Shown piece after piece: positions 19,861-28,375 of a stretch of 64,000 bases of DNA. Each line of letters starts with the position of its first letter. Position 1 is the stretch's first letter. A program made the translations under genes and the position numbers. The stretch lies in assembly GCA_016719485.1 (NCBI GenBank), contig JADJZB010000021.1, forward strand, positions 582,093-646,092, written 5' to 3'. Origin of the DNA: Holophagales bacterium. GTDB lineage: Bacteria > Acidobacteriota > Thermoanaerobaculia > UBA5066. The notes under the pieces were generated by a model. The model had not been told where the DNA came from and ran no database searches. It saw only the letters and a list, made by a program, of their open reading frames with translations.

Positions 19861-21976
19861 ATGGGCGAGTACAAGCATCAGGATCGGAAGCTTCGCGTGA
19901 ACACGCCGCTGGGTCCGGACGAGCTGATCCTCACGGGGTTCTGGGGGACCGAAGCGATCTCGACTCTTTTCGGCTACCGGCTCGAGATGCTCGCGGAGAA
20001 CAAGACGAAAGTGGCGTTCGACGCGATCCTGGGGCAGAAGGTGACGGTCCACCTCGCGCTCGCGGACGGGAGCGAGACGTACCTGAACGGGCTGTGCGTG
20101 AAGCTCGCGCAGGGGGGGCGGAACGACCTCTTCACCGAATACGAGGCCGCGCTCGTGCCGGAGGTCTGGTTGCTGACCCGCAAGGCACGGAGCCGGATCT
20201 TCCAGAGGATGACGGTACCGGAGATCCTGAGGGAGGTCTTCACCGGATTTTCGGTGGACTGGCAGCTGAGCGAGAAGTACGAGCCGCGGGACTACTGCGT
20301 GCAGTACCGGGAGACGGATTTCAACTTCGGGGCGCGGCTGATGGAGGAGGAGGATCTACTTCTTCTTCAAGCACTCCGAACGCGACCACAAGATGATCGC
20401 TTCAGACAGCCCCTCGGACCACCCGGACCTCGCGGGAGACAGCAAGCTCATCTACGAGGAGGTCGAGGGGGGCGTTCGGGACGAGAACCGGATCTGGGCG
20501 TGGATGAAGGAGCAGGAGATCCGGCCGGGGAAGTACGTTCTGCGGGATCACACCTTCGAGCTGCCGCACAGGCACCTCGAGGCCGAAGCCATGATCCCGG
20601 CCAGTGTGCCCGTGGGCAAGGAGACGCACAACCTGAAAGTGAAAGGCGTGGACAAGCTGGAGGTCTACGACTTTCCCGGGGAGTACGCGCAGCGTTTCGA
20701 CGGGATCAACGCGGGGGGCGGGGAGCAGGCGTCGGAGCTGCAGAAGGTCTTCCGCGACAGGGAGCGGACGGTCCGGATCCGGATGGACGAGGGGACGACG
20801 CCGGCGGTGGTCATCCGGGCGAAGAGCACCGTGAAGCACCTCGTGCCGGGGTACAAGTTCACGCTGCAGAGGCACTTCAACGCGGACGGGGCGTACCTGC
20901 TGACGTCGGTGCGGCACGCGGCGACCTGCGGGGCAGGGTACCGGTCGGGCGAGGAGGACGCACTGACGTACGAGAACGAGGCGACGTGCATCCCGGCGGC
21001 GATGCCGTACCGGCCACGAAGGACGACGCCGAAACCGGTGGTGCAGGGGAGCCAGACGGCGGTCGTCGTCGGACCGTCGACCGAGGAGATCTTCACGGAC
21101 AAGTACGGGCGGGTGAAGGTGCAGTTCCACTGGGACCGCGAGGGAAAGCACGACGAGAGCTCCTCGTGCTGGATGCGTGTCGGGACGAGCTGGGCGGGGC
21201 AGAACTGGGGGGCGATCCGGATTCCCCGAATCGGTCAGGAGGTCATCGTCGACTTCCTGGAGGGCGACCCGGACCAGCCGATCATCGTCGGGAGCGTCTA
21301 CAACGCCGAGAGGATGCCGCCGTACGACCTGCCCTCGAACAAGACCCGGAGCGGGGTCAAGTCGCGGAGCTCGAAGGGCGCGGGGCCCGCGAACTTCAAC
21401 GAGATCATGTTCGAGGACAAGAAGGGCGGGGAGCTGCTGAAGATCCACGCCGAGAAGAACCAGGACATCGAGGTGGAGAACGACGAGTCCCACACCGTCG
21501 GTCACGACCGGACGAAGTCGATCGGGAACGACGAGACGACGAGCGTGGGCGCGAACCGGACCGAGACCGTCGGAAGGGACGAGAGCATCACTGTGAGCAC
21601 GAACCGGTCGATCGCGATCGGGGCGAACGAGACGCGGACGATCGGGGCGAACGAGACCGTGGCGATCGGGGGAGCGCTCGCCTTCTCGGTCTCCAAGGCC
21701 GTGACCGTTTCGTTCGCGAAAGGCTCGACGGTGAACGTCGGAGCCGACGCCGCGACGCAGATCGGGGGGAGCGGAACCGTCACGGCCGGGAAGACTCTCA
21801 CCCTGACGGCCGGCGACACGGTACAGCTCCAGACCGGCGACGCCTCGATCACGATGAAGAAGGACGGGACCATCACGATCAAGGGCAAGGACATCAACGT
21901 CATCGCCAGCGGCAAGGTGAACGTCAAGGCGTCCTCGTCCGTGACGATCAAGGGCAGCAAGATCGGGATGAACTGA
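19861..21976 (+). CDS. vgrG: VgrG spike protein 3 (one frameshift)
   Basis: Starts at ATG 19861 with RBS AGGGGG. The gp27-like half runs to ARLMEEE near 20350, where two Gs are missing relative to vgrG4 (GAGGAT for GAGGGGAT); the next frame continues KHSERDHKMIASDSPSDHPD and runs to the stop at 21976. The OB fold (TEEIFTDKYGRVKVQFHWDR) is followed by a C terminus of tandem octad repeats (GHDRTKSI, GNDETTSV, GANRTETV, GRDESITV, GANETRTI), the gp5-type beta-helix needle. It leads the largest island, whose adaptor and effector genes follow on the same strand without a gap. Confidence 0.9.
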
Positions 21977-22004
21977 GCGGGGAGGCACGGTCGAGAGGGA
22001 GGCC

Positions 22005-23015
22005 ATGGCTGGAATGGAGCTGGTCAACAGGAGCCGGTACGCGGCGGAGAGGACCCTCGTCATCGACGGGTCCGGGGCCGAGCTGCTCGCCGTCCTCGTG
22101 AAGGCGACGTTCGCCTGGACCGCCCGGGCGGGCCTTCAGCCCGCAGCCGAGCAGGCCGCCGTTCGCCTCGCCGACGAGCACAGCGGGGAACCGAGCCGAT
22201 CCTCCATTCGACGGGCCTCGGACCTCTGCCCCGGAAAGCCCGGCTGCGACCTCGTCCTCCTGGGGCGCGCCGGGCGCACCCGTCCGGCGCCGCAGGTGGA
22301 TGTCACGTTCCGCGTGGGCGCCTTCGGCAGGGACGTGCGCGTCTTCGGCGAGCGGCGCTGGTCGGGCGCCACCGGCGTTCCCGGAGCCGGAGCCCTTCGA
22401 GACGATGGCCCTCACCTGGGAGAACGCCTACGGCGGCCGCGACTCCGACCTGCCGAACCCGGGAGCTTTCGAAGAGGAGCCGAGGAATCCCGTCGGGCGC
22501 GGGTTCCGAGGGCGCGGCTCGAAGAGGCCGGTCGCGGGAGACCGCCTGCCGAACGTCGAGGACCCGGCCGCCCTCGTCAAGGGCCCCTTCGACCGTCCGC
22601 AGCCAGCGGGTTTCGGTTTTGTGGCCTCGCACTGGCAGCCCCGGGTCTCCTACGCGGGGACGTACGACGCCGCCTGGCAGCGTCAACGGGCGCCCTGCCT
22701 CCCGACGACCTGGACCCGCGTTTCCACCAGCGCGGCGCACCCGGCCTCGTGGCGCCCGATCCGCCTGCGCCCGGGGCCCCCGTCGTCGTGACGGGCATCG
22801 TGCCGCACGGGGAGATGCGGTTCGCACTCCCGCGTGTCGTCCCGCGGGGGCAGGTCTATTTCCGCACGCAGAAGACGGACCTGGCCTTCACGCTGCAGAC
22901 GGTCCTCGTCGATGCCGAGACGGCGCTCGTGGAGCTGACTTTCGGCGCCTACCAGAGCGTGCACGGGCAGACGCGCGACGTCGAGTGCGTCGCGGTCGAG
23001 GCGGAGGGGCCGTGA
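22005..23015 (+). CDS. DUF2169 T6SS adaptor/chaperone (two compensating frameshifts)
   Basis: Starts MAGMELVNRSRYAAERTLVI at 22005. The frame leaves near 22385 and returns near 22700. In the middle frame the family signature MALTWENAYGGRDSDLPNPG and RLPNVEDPAALVKGP is intact, and the last third (GEMRFALPRVVPRGQVYF) resumes in the first frame. DUF2169 proteins are known T6SS accessory proteins that load PAAR or DUF4150 effectors onto VgrG. Here it lies directly after vgrG3 and two genes before a DUF4150 effector, as that role predicts. Its stop overlaps the next start (GTGA). Confidence 0.85.
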   Translation: MAGMELVNRSRYAAERTLVIDGSGAELLAVLVKATFAWTARAGLQPAAEQAAVRLADEHSGEPSRSSIRRASDLCPGKPGCDLVLLGRAGRTRPAPQVDVTFRVGAFGRDVRVFGERRWSGATGVPGAGALRDDGPHLGERLRRPRLRPAEPGSFRRGAEESRRARVPRARLEEAGRGRPPAERRGPGRPRQGPLRPSAASGFRFCGLALAAPGLLRGDVRRRLAASTGALPPDDLDPRFHQRGAPGLVAPDPPAPGAPVVVTGIVPHGEMRFALPRVVPRGQVYFRTQKTDLAFTLQTVLVDAETALVELTFGAYQSVHGQTRDVECVAVEAEGP

Positions 23016-24137
23016 CGGCGGCCGAGCCGGGGACGCCGTCCCGCGGTCCCGTCGTCATCACGGGGGTGGGCGCCGTCACTGCCGTGGGCGCCACGGCGGC
23101 ACAGACGTTCACGTCGATCCGCGCGAGCGTCCGCCGCGTTTCAGAGAGGCCCCTGGCCGGGGCCGGAGGCGATCCGGGCGAAGACGGTGGCGTCTACCTC
23201 GCCTCCGGAGCCGAGGGCCTCGTCGCCGCGCTGGGCGCTGCCGGCCCGGCCGACCTGGCGTTGAACGCGGCCCGCGAGGCCCTGTTCGACGCGGGCCTGT
23301 ACGAGCCGGTCGACGTGGACGGGGCGTACCGGCGTGTGGCCGTGGAGGTCTTCCTCGCCCTCCCGTACGCGACGGCCCCCGGAGCCGACCCGGCCGCGAT
23401 CCCGTCGTTCAGGGCCGCCGCCGAATCGGCGGGGCTTCTCGAACGAGGCCGGGTGGAGGTCCACGCCGTCCCGAAGGGCCACGCGGCGGGGATCCTCGCG
23501 CTCCACGCCGCGGTGGCCCGCCTCCAGTCGGGCGACGTCGACGTCGCGCTCGTCGGAGGTCAGGACGCGATGCTGGGTCCGGAGAACGTCTCCGAGATGA
23601 ACCGCGTCTCCCGGCTCCGGACGGACCGCGCGCCCGGCGGGGCCATCCCGGGCGAAGGGAGCGCCTTCCTCGTCCTGGAGAGACTCGAGCCCGCGCGGCG
23701 CCGCCGGGCGCCGCTCTACGCCGTCGTCGAGGGGATCGCCGTCGCGCACGAGCCGGTCCCGTTCGACGGTTCGACTCCGAACCGCGCCGAGGGGGGCGAG
23801 CCAGGCCGTGACCTCGGCCCTCTCGGCGTCGCCCTCGGCGAGCCGGATCGTCGACGTTTTCACCGACCTGAACGGCGAACGCGGCCGGTTCCTCGAGTGG
23901 GCTCTCGTCGAGACGCGCTGCCTCGCGGCGCTTCCGGCCGGCTGGCGGCGCCACCTGCCTGCCACCATCGTCGGAGACCTCGGCGCGGCCGCGGGCCTTC
24001 TCCTGCTCGCTCTCGCCGCGAACGGAGTCCGCTTTCCGCTGGGAGCGGGAGGTGCCGCTCTCGTCACCGGCACGGCCGAGCGCGGCGAACGGGCCGCGGC
24101 GGTCCTGGCGGCTCCGGCCGCCGACGGGAGGAGGTGA
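23012..24137 (+). CDS. Beta-ketoacyl synthase-like protein without active-site Cys (frameshifted)
   Basis: Starts GTG 23012, overlapping the adaptor stop. It has a thiolase/ketosynthase fold: N-terminal strand VVITGVGAVTAVGATAA, the buried-helix region HAVPKGHAAGILALHAAVAR, then GDVDVALVGGQDAMLGPENV. In active KAS enzymes the segment before that helix carries the nucleophilic Cys (A-C-A/S-G/S); here it reads PKGHAAG, so catalysis by the usual mechanism is impossible. The frame shifts near 23803 in a GGGG run and continues SRIVDVFTDLNGERGRFLEWAL. Ketosynthase-like proteins occur in DUF2169/DUF4150 T6SS loci, but their role is unknown; a scaffold or effector-chaperone function is inference. Confidence 0.75.
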
Positions 24138-24142
24138 CCCTC

Positions 24143-25606
24143 ATGCCGACCACCACGGTCAATTTCCTGACGGTCGTGCACAAGCAGAGCGGCGGGACGA
24201 CCTTCGCGTTTCCCGACGTCTGCAAGACACCGAGCCCGGCTGGCGGGACGCCGGTCCCGATCCCCTATCCGAACATCGCGTTCTCGCAGAACACGGCGGA
24301 CGGCAGCAGCACGGTGAAGGTAGACGGCAACCCGATCATGCTCCGCGGCTCGAACTTCTCCACGAGCACGGGCGACGAGGCGGGGGTCGCCCTGGGAGTC
24401 CTCTCGAACAAGATCAAGGGGAAGGCGATTCCTCTCACCTTCTCTTTCGACGTCATGGTGGACGGCGATTTCGTCTTCCGGCAGTTCGACCTGATGTTCC
24501 AGAACGTCAGTCCGCCGCCGAACACACCGCCCGGCATCCTGGTCCAGCCCCCGCTCATCATCCCCATTCCCTGGTTCGCCCCACCCAAGTGGAAGGTGCG
24601 CTGGAGCAAGCGGGATCTGAAGTGCGGCGACGACGTGAACATCGAGGTGAGCGACGAAGGGGGCGGCGCGGGCACCTGGGTCAGCATCACCGTCGCCCGG
24701 GCGCCGCTGGAGCTGCCCGTGGCCTACTTCATCGAGCAGCTCACGGGCGGCGTGATGGCGATCCCCTGGGTCACCCAGACCGGGCCGCACCCGAAGAACC
24801 AGGTGAAGCTCGACATCTTCGCGTTCGGAGCGGGTGTCTACGAGAAGTCGGGCTTCCCGCTCATGATCACGGTGCCGGAGGAGACGCGGCAGCCGGGCAC
24901 GAAGCTCCGGCGGTCCGTTCCCAAGATGACCCCGGTCCTCCAGCCCGACGGCACCTACACCTACACGCAGGCGACCGGGAGGTGGGGGTGGGACTACGGG
25001 TTCGACCTCGAGATCAAGAACGGGATCTTCAGGGTCACGGGGCGCATCAAGCTCGCGGCCCAGGGCGGAGCGACCTTCGGCGACACCGAGAAGAAGGCCT
25101 GGAAGCTGGAGATCGAGGCGATCTGGACCCGGAAGTGGCGCGAGCACCGGAACGCCTGCAAGCGGGGTACGACGTGCAAGTGCTGGGGCGGCTGCTGCCT
25201 TTTCCCGATCGAGGTGGAGTGCCTCTTCGTCGACTCGGGGGAGTTCGCCGCCGTGAACGTCTGGAGCGGCAACCCGGACACCTACGGGTTCACGAACTCA
25301 CGTCACAACAAGTGGTGGAACTCGGGAACGTGGTTCATGGAGCGCTGCGGGCACGAGGGGAACCAGCTCGGCGTCCGGGCGCACGAGTTCGGCCACACGC
25401 TCGGCCTCTACGACGAGTACCGGGCCGGGGCGGTCTACGTCCCGCAGGACGCGAGCGGGAACGCGACGGGGCAACCCCCGAACCCGGACGTCCCGGGGAG
25501 CCTGATGGGGCCGAGCGGGACCGGGATCAAGAAGAACCACCTGGACGATTTCCACTCGTGGTTCCTGGGCAAGGCAAACGATGGCTACGAGCGCGAGCCG
25601 CTCTAG
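24143..25606 (+). CDS. T6SS effector: DUF4150 PAAR-like spike tip fused to a metzincin-type protease
   Basis: A 487-residue intact protein with RBS GGGAGGAGG before ATG 24143. Residues 1-120 are a DUF4150 PAAR-like domain (VCKTPSPAGGTPVPIPYPNI, then GSSTVKVDGNPIMLRGSNFS). Residues 125-300 are a beta-rich linker with a Cys-Gly region (CKRGTTCKCWGGCC). The C-terminal domain has H414-E-F-G-H418-T-L-G-L-Y-D424, the HExxHxxGxxD zinc motif of metzincin-like proteases with Asp as third ligand, followed by DEYRAG and SLMGPS (Met-turn candidate). It would be delivered by VgrG3 and digest a target-cell protein. The next gene overlaps it and encodes an exported protein, suggesting action in the periplasm. 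Confidence 0.85.
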   Translation: MPTTTVNFLTVVHKQSGGTTFAFPDVCKTPSPAGGTPVPIPYPNIAFSQNTADGSSTVKVDGNPIMLRGSNFSTSTGDEAGVALGVLSNKIKGKAIPLTFSFDVMVDGDFVFRQFDLMFQNVSPPPNTPPGILVQPPLIIPIPWFAPPKWKVRWSKRDLKCGDDVNIEVSDEGGGAGTWVSITVARAPLELPVAYFIEQLTGGVMAIPWVTQTGPHPKNQVKLDIFAFGAGVYEKSGFPLMITVPEETRQPGTKLRRSVPKMTPVLQPDGTYTYTQATGRWGWDYGFDLEIKNGIFRVTGRIKLAAQGGATFGDTEKKAWKLEIEAIWTRKWREHRNACKRGTTCKCWGGCCLFPIEVECLFVDSGEFAAVNVWSGNPDTYGFTNSRHNKWWNSGTWFMERCGHEGNQLGVRAHEFGHTLGLYDEYRAGAVYVPQDASGNATGQPPNPDVPGSLMGPSGTGIKKNHLDDFHSWFLGKANDGYEREPL

Positions 25607-26534
25607 ACGCGCGAAGCTCGCGAGCGCGGCGGCGGTCGCGGCTCTCGGCGTCGCCGGGCTCGCGTTCGCGGACGGAAAGGAAAAGGGAGCCATGTCTGAC
25701 ACCTGGGTCTTCTACACGCGCAGCGTCGGCTCGGCGGGGACCCTGGGAGGGAGCTTCACGAAGGAAGCGGCGCTGGTGAGGACCGACGCCTCGCTCCCGG
25801 GCATTCCGAGGATCGGGACCTTCCGCGCGCCGATGGAGCCGGGGGCCTGGGATGCCCTCGCCGCCGCGGTGCGGTCGCTCGGCGCCGCGCGTCCGTCCGG
25901 CGAGGACCCGCCGGGGACTTCGATGATCTCGATCGGGATCATGGCGAAGGGCCGGGCGGAGGTCGTCCACAGCCAGCCCGAAGGCGCTGAGACGCCCGCC
26001 GAGGAGGAAGTCCTCTCGAAAGCCGAGGCGCTCGTGGAAGGCACGATGAAGCACCCTCACCAGGCCCTGGAGGGGGGCGGCGAATGGGAGAGCCCCTCGG
26101 TGCCGGCGGACGACGACGTGCGCGTACGGGTGCGTATCGGCAACCCGGGCCTCGTGCCGGTGCCCTTCGCGAACCCGGCGTCGGCGGGATCCTCGTCCGC
26201 TCTCAGCCTCGTCCTCTTCCGTGTCGGTCCCGGCGGCGAGGCGGGCGAGAGCCGCGAGATCGAGTTCGCGCCGTCGGACGTCGCCGAGCTCGAGCCCGAC
26301 GGAAAGCGGCGGACCGGCTCCCCGCAGGACGTCGTTTCCCTGGCACCGGCGAAGGTCCTCCACTTTCTGGCGAGGTCTCGCATCCGCGTTCCCCCCGCCA
26401 GCTACCGCGCTTCCATGCGGATCTCTCTCTCGGCGCCTCCGGGAGCGGACGAGAAATCCGTTTCGGGGGCGATCGTCTTCGACTTGCCCCCCCTCGCGGT
26501 CGTGCGTCCGAAATCCCAGGGAGGAACCCGGTGA
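25581..26534 (+). CDS. Candidate exported immunity protein of the DUF4150-metzincin effector
   Basis: A 317-residue protein starting inside the effector gene (26-base overlap), so its synthesis is coupled to the toxin. The N terminus is a signal peptide: SRSRRAKLASAAAVAALGVA then GLAFADGKEK with an A-x-A-type site. The mature part is acidic and beta-rich (EVVHSQPEGAETPAEEE; VRVRVRIGNPGLVPVPF) with no recognised domain. Overlap plus export make a periplasmic inhibitor of the metzincin the most economical reading, but no homology supports it. An alternative is an accessory protein of the spike complex. Confidence 0.55.
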   Translation: MATSASRSRRAKLASAAAVAALGVAGLAFADGKEKGAMSDTWVFYTRSVGSAGTLGGSFTKEAALVRTDASLPGIPRIGTFRAPMEPGAWDALAAAVRSLGAARPSGEDPPGTSMISIGIMAKGRAEVVHSQPEGAETPAEEEVLSKAEALVEGTMKHPHQALEGGGEWESPSVPADDDVRVRVRIGNPGLVPVPFANPASAGSSSALSLVLFRVGPGGEAGESREIEFAPSDVAELEPDGKRRTGSPQDVVSLAPAKVLHFLARSRIRVPPASYRASMRISLSAPPGADEKSVSGAIVFDLPPLAVVRPKSQGGTR

Positions 26535-26980
26535 TGGAGAACGAGAAGAAGGTCCTCGAGCCGGTAGCGGGAGCCGGTCTCGGCAGCCGGCTGGCGAAGG
26601 TGGCGGCCCTCCTCGACGACGCGGTCCTGGTCGTATCCGGGACGGACGGCGCCCTCCTCGCGTGCGACGTCCTCGAGCCCCGCCCCGGAGAGGCTCCCCG
26701 GCTCGCAGAGAACGACGTCGTCCTCGTCGTGGTCCCCGAAGGGGGCGCGGGCCGGGGCGTCATCCTCGGGCGGGTCTGCCGCCCCGACGCGGCGAACGCC
26801 GTCGCGAAGACTCCGCCGGACGAGATCGTCCTCGAGGCGACGAAGGGCCTCACCCTGAGAGTGGGCGAGGGCTCGATCACCTTGCGAGAGGACGGAAGGG
26901 TCCTCGTCAAGGGCCGCGAGCTCGTCTCGCACGCCCGGGGGCGGAACCGCATCCGGGGCGGCTCGGTCGCGATCAACTGA
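26534..26980 (+). CDS. DUF6484-type T6SS accessory protein
   Basis: A 148-residue protein whose ATG shares one base with the previous stop (TGATG). The middle has the small-beta-barrel-like pattern of DUF6484, ending VLVVVPEGGAGRGVILGRVC, and the C terminus has short beta repeats (LTLRVGEGSITLREDGRVLV) resembling a VgrG needle, finishing RGGSVAIN. DUF6484 proteins occur with VgrG, DUF2169 and TIGR02270 genes; their molecular role is unknown. The assignment comes from remembered family pattern and context. Confidence 0.65.
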   Translation: MENEKKVLEPVAGAGLGSRLAKVAALLDDAVLVVSGTDGALLACDVLEPRPGEAPRLAENDVVLVVVPEGGAGRGVILGRVCRPDAANAVAKTPPDEIVLEATKGLTLRVGEGSITLREDGRVLVKGRELVSHARGRNRIRGGSVAIN

Positions 26981-26998
26981 AGGGCGGACGGGCGCGCG

Positions 26999-28237
26999 AT
27001 GCTCTCGCCGAAGGTCATCCTGCTGCGCGACGTGCTCGACGAGCACTTCGAGGAGCTCCAGTTCCTGTGGGGACTGCGGCGCGACAGCCTGCGGTCGCCC
27101 GAGCTGACCCTCCCGAAGGTGAGGCGCCTCGAGTCGCGGATGGAGGCGCACGCCGAGGGGCTCCTGCTCGCCCGCGGAGAGCTGCCCGAGATCCTGGGAG
27201 GGGCCCTCACGTCGGACGACCCGCTCGCCTCGTTCGCGGCGGGGTACACCCTGCTGCGCTGCGGCGTTCCCGGGGCTGCCGCCTCGGTCGTCGAGGCGTT
27301 CCGCGAGTCCGCCGGGGGCTGCCGGGAGGGCCTCTGCGAGGCCCTCTCACACGGAGACGTCCGGTCCGTCTCCGGAGAGCTCGCCGACTGCCTGAAGTCG
27401 GGTGATTCCGGCCTGGCCGTCGCGGCCGCGACGGCGCTCGCTCTGCAGAGGCAGCCGGTCGGTCCCGACCCGCAGGAGTCCCGGTTCCGTGATGACGCGG
27501 ACGCTTCGGTGCGGGCGGCCGGCTGGCGGCTCGTGCCGCTGCTCGCATCTCCTCCGAGGCCGGAAGCGTTCCGCAGGGGCTTCTCGGACCAGGACGCCAG
27601 CGTCGCGCGGGAGGCCGCCGTCGCGGCCGCGTGGTTCGCCCTGCCGGAGGTGCTCGAGACGTGCCGCGAAAGAGCTCAGGCGGGCGGGGAAGTCGCCGCC
27701 CAGTGGCTCTACCTCCTCGCCGTCCTCGGCGAGCCGGCAGACCTTGCGGCCGTCGCCGGGGCCTCATCGGGGCAGGCGGGCCGGGGGAGGTCCGGGCCGC
27801 GGGCGCTCGGGGCGCTCGGGCATCCCGGCGGCGTGAGCGCCCTCCTCGAGGCCATGGACTCCGAAGACCCCGTGCGCGCGTCGGCGGCGGGGGCGGCGTT
27901 CGTGAAGATCACGGGAGCCGAGGTCGCGAGCGATCGCCGGGCAACCGTCGTCCCTCCAGGCGAGCCGCCGGACGATTTCGAGGCGGAGTTCCTCGAGGAG
28001 GTGGCCCTCCCCGATGCAGCCGCGGCGCGAACGTACTGGCAGGACGTGCGCCCGACTTTCGGGAAAGGCACCCGCTGGTGCCGCGGGGCCGACGTCTCGT
28101 CCGGCTGTCCGGTCGAGCTCCTCGAGGTGATCGACATGGAGTCCCGCTGGGAGGCGTGCCTGCGCGGCCGGTTCCACGGCACCTGGAAGGGACCCGCTTC
28201 CGAGCTGGTGCGCCTCGTCCCGGAGGCCTGGCGCTGA
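26999..28237 (+). CDS. TIGR02270-family HEAT-like T6SS-associated protein
   Basis: A 412-residue, cytoplasmic, helix-rich protein. It begins VILLRDVLDEHFEELQFLW and RLESRMEAHAEGLLL, characteristic of the TIGR02270 family, followed by HEAT-like repeats (LASFAAGYTLLRCGVPGAA; AVAAATALALQRQ; DASVRAAGWRLVPLL; DASVAREAAVAAAWFALPE). The C terminus CRGADVSSGCPVELLEVIDM and WEACLRGRF is also family-typical. Members are found in T6SS loci and are presumed adaptors or regulators. It is the last gene of island 3, and its stop lies within the inverted repeat that precedes the vgrG4 promoter. Confidence 0.8.
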   Translation: MLSPKVILLRDVLDEHFEELQFLWGLRRDSLRSPELTLPKVRRLESRMEAHAEGLLLARGELPEILGGALTSDDPLASFAAGYTLLRCGVPGAAASVVEAFRESAGGCREGLCEALSHGDVRSVSGELADCLKSGDSGLAVAAATALALQRQPVGPDPQESRFRDDADASVRAAGWRLVPLLASPPRPEAFRRGFSDQDASVAREAAVAAAWFALPEVLETCRERAQAGGEVAAQWLYLLAVLGEPADLAAVAGASSGQAGRGRSGPRALGALGHPGGVSALLEAMDSEDPVRASAAGAAFVKITGAEVASDRRATVVPPGEPPDDFEAEFLEEVALPDAAAARTYWQDVRPTFGKGTRWCRGADVSSGCPVELLEVIDMESRWEACLRGRFHGTWKGPASELVRLVPEAWR

Positions 28238-28313
28238 CCCGGTGAGCCGGGTCACGCCAATGTCCGTCCGGGACGCCGGGCCTTTGACCCGCGTCCGTCG
28301 ATGACCCTATATT
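28235..28313 (+). promoter_or_regulatory. vgrG island 4 promoter with inverted-repeat box
   Basis: TGACCCGG-TGAG-CCGGGTCA (28235-28254) is a perfect 8-bp inverted repeat that overlaps the upstream stop codon. It contains the GTGAGCCGGGTCAC box shared with islands 2 and 3. Next come -35 TTGACC (28284-28289), an 18-bp spacer and -10 TATATT (28308-28313). Confidence 0.75.
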
Positions 28314-28375
28314 GACGGCACGTCGATGGCCTGACCAGATTGTGTGCCCGGGTCTCCGGCAAAGGGGGAATCTCG

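Noticed and set aside
21480..21680. Short tandem repeats in vgrG3 as a CRISPR or minisatellite
   Set aside because: They are in-frame octad repeats encoding the VgrG needle, with no spacers or conserved DNA repeat.
18015..22063. Long minus-strand frames opposite vgrG2 and vgrG3 (over 500 codons)
   Set aside because: They are high-G+C antisense shadows: Val/Arg/Leu/His-rich, no domain, and contradicted by strong plus-strand protein similarity.
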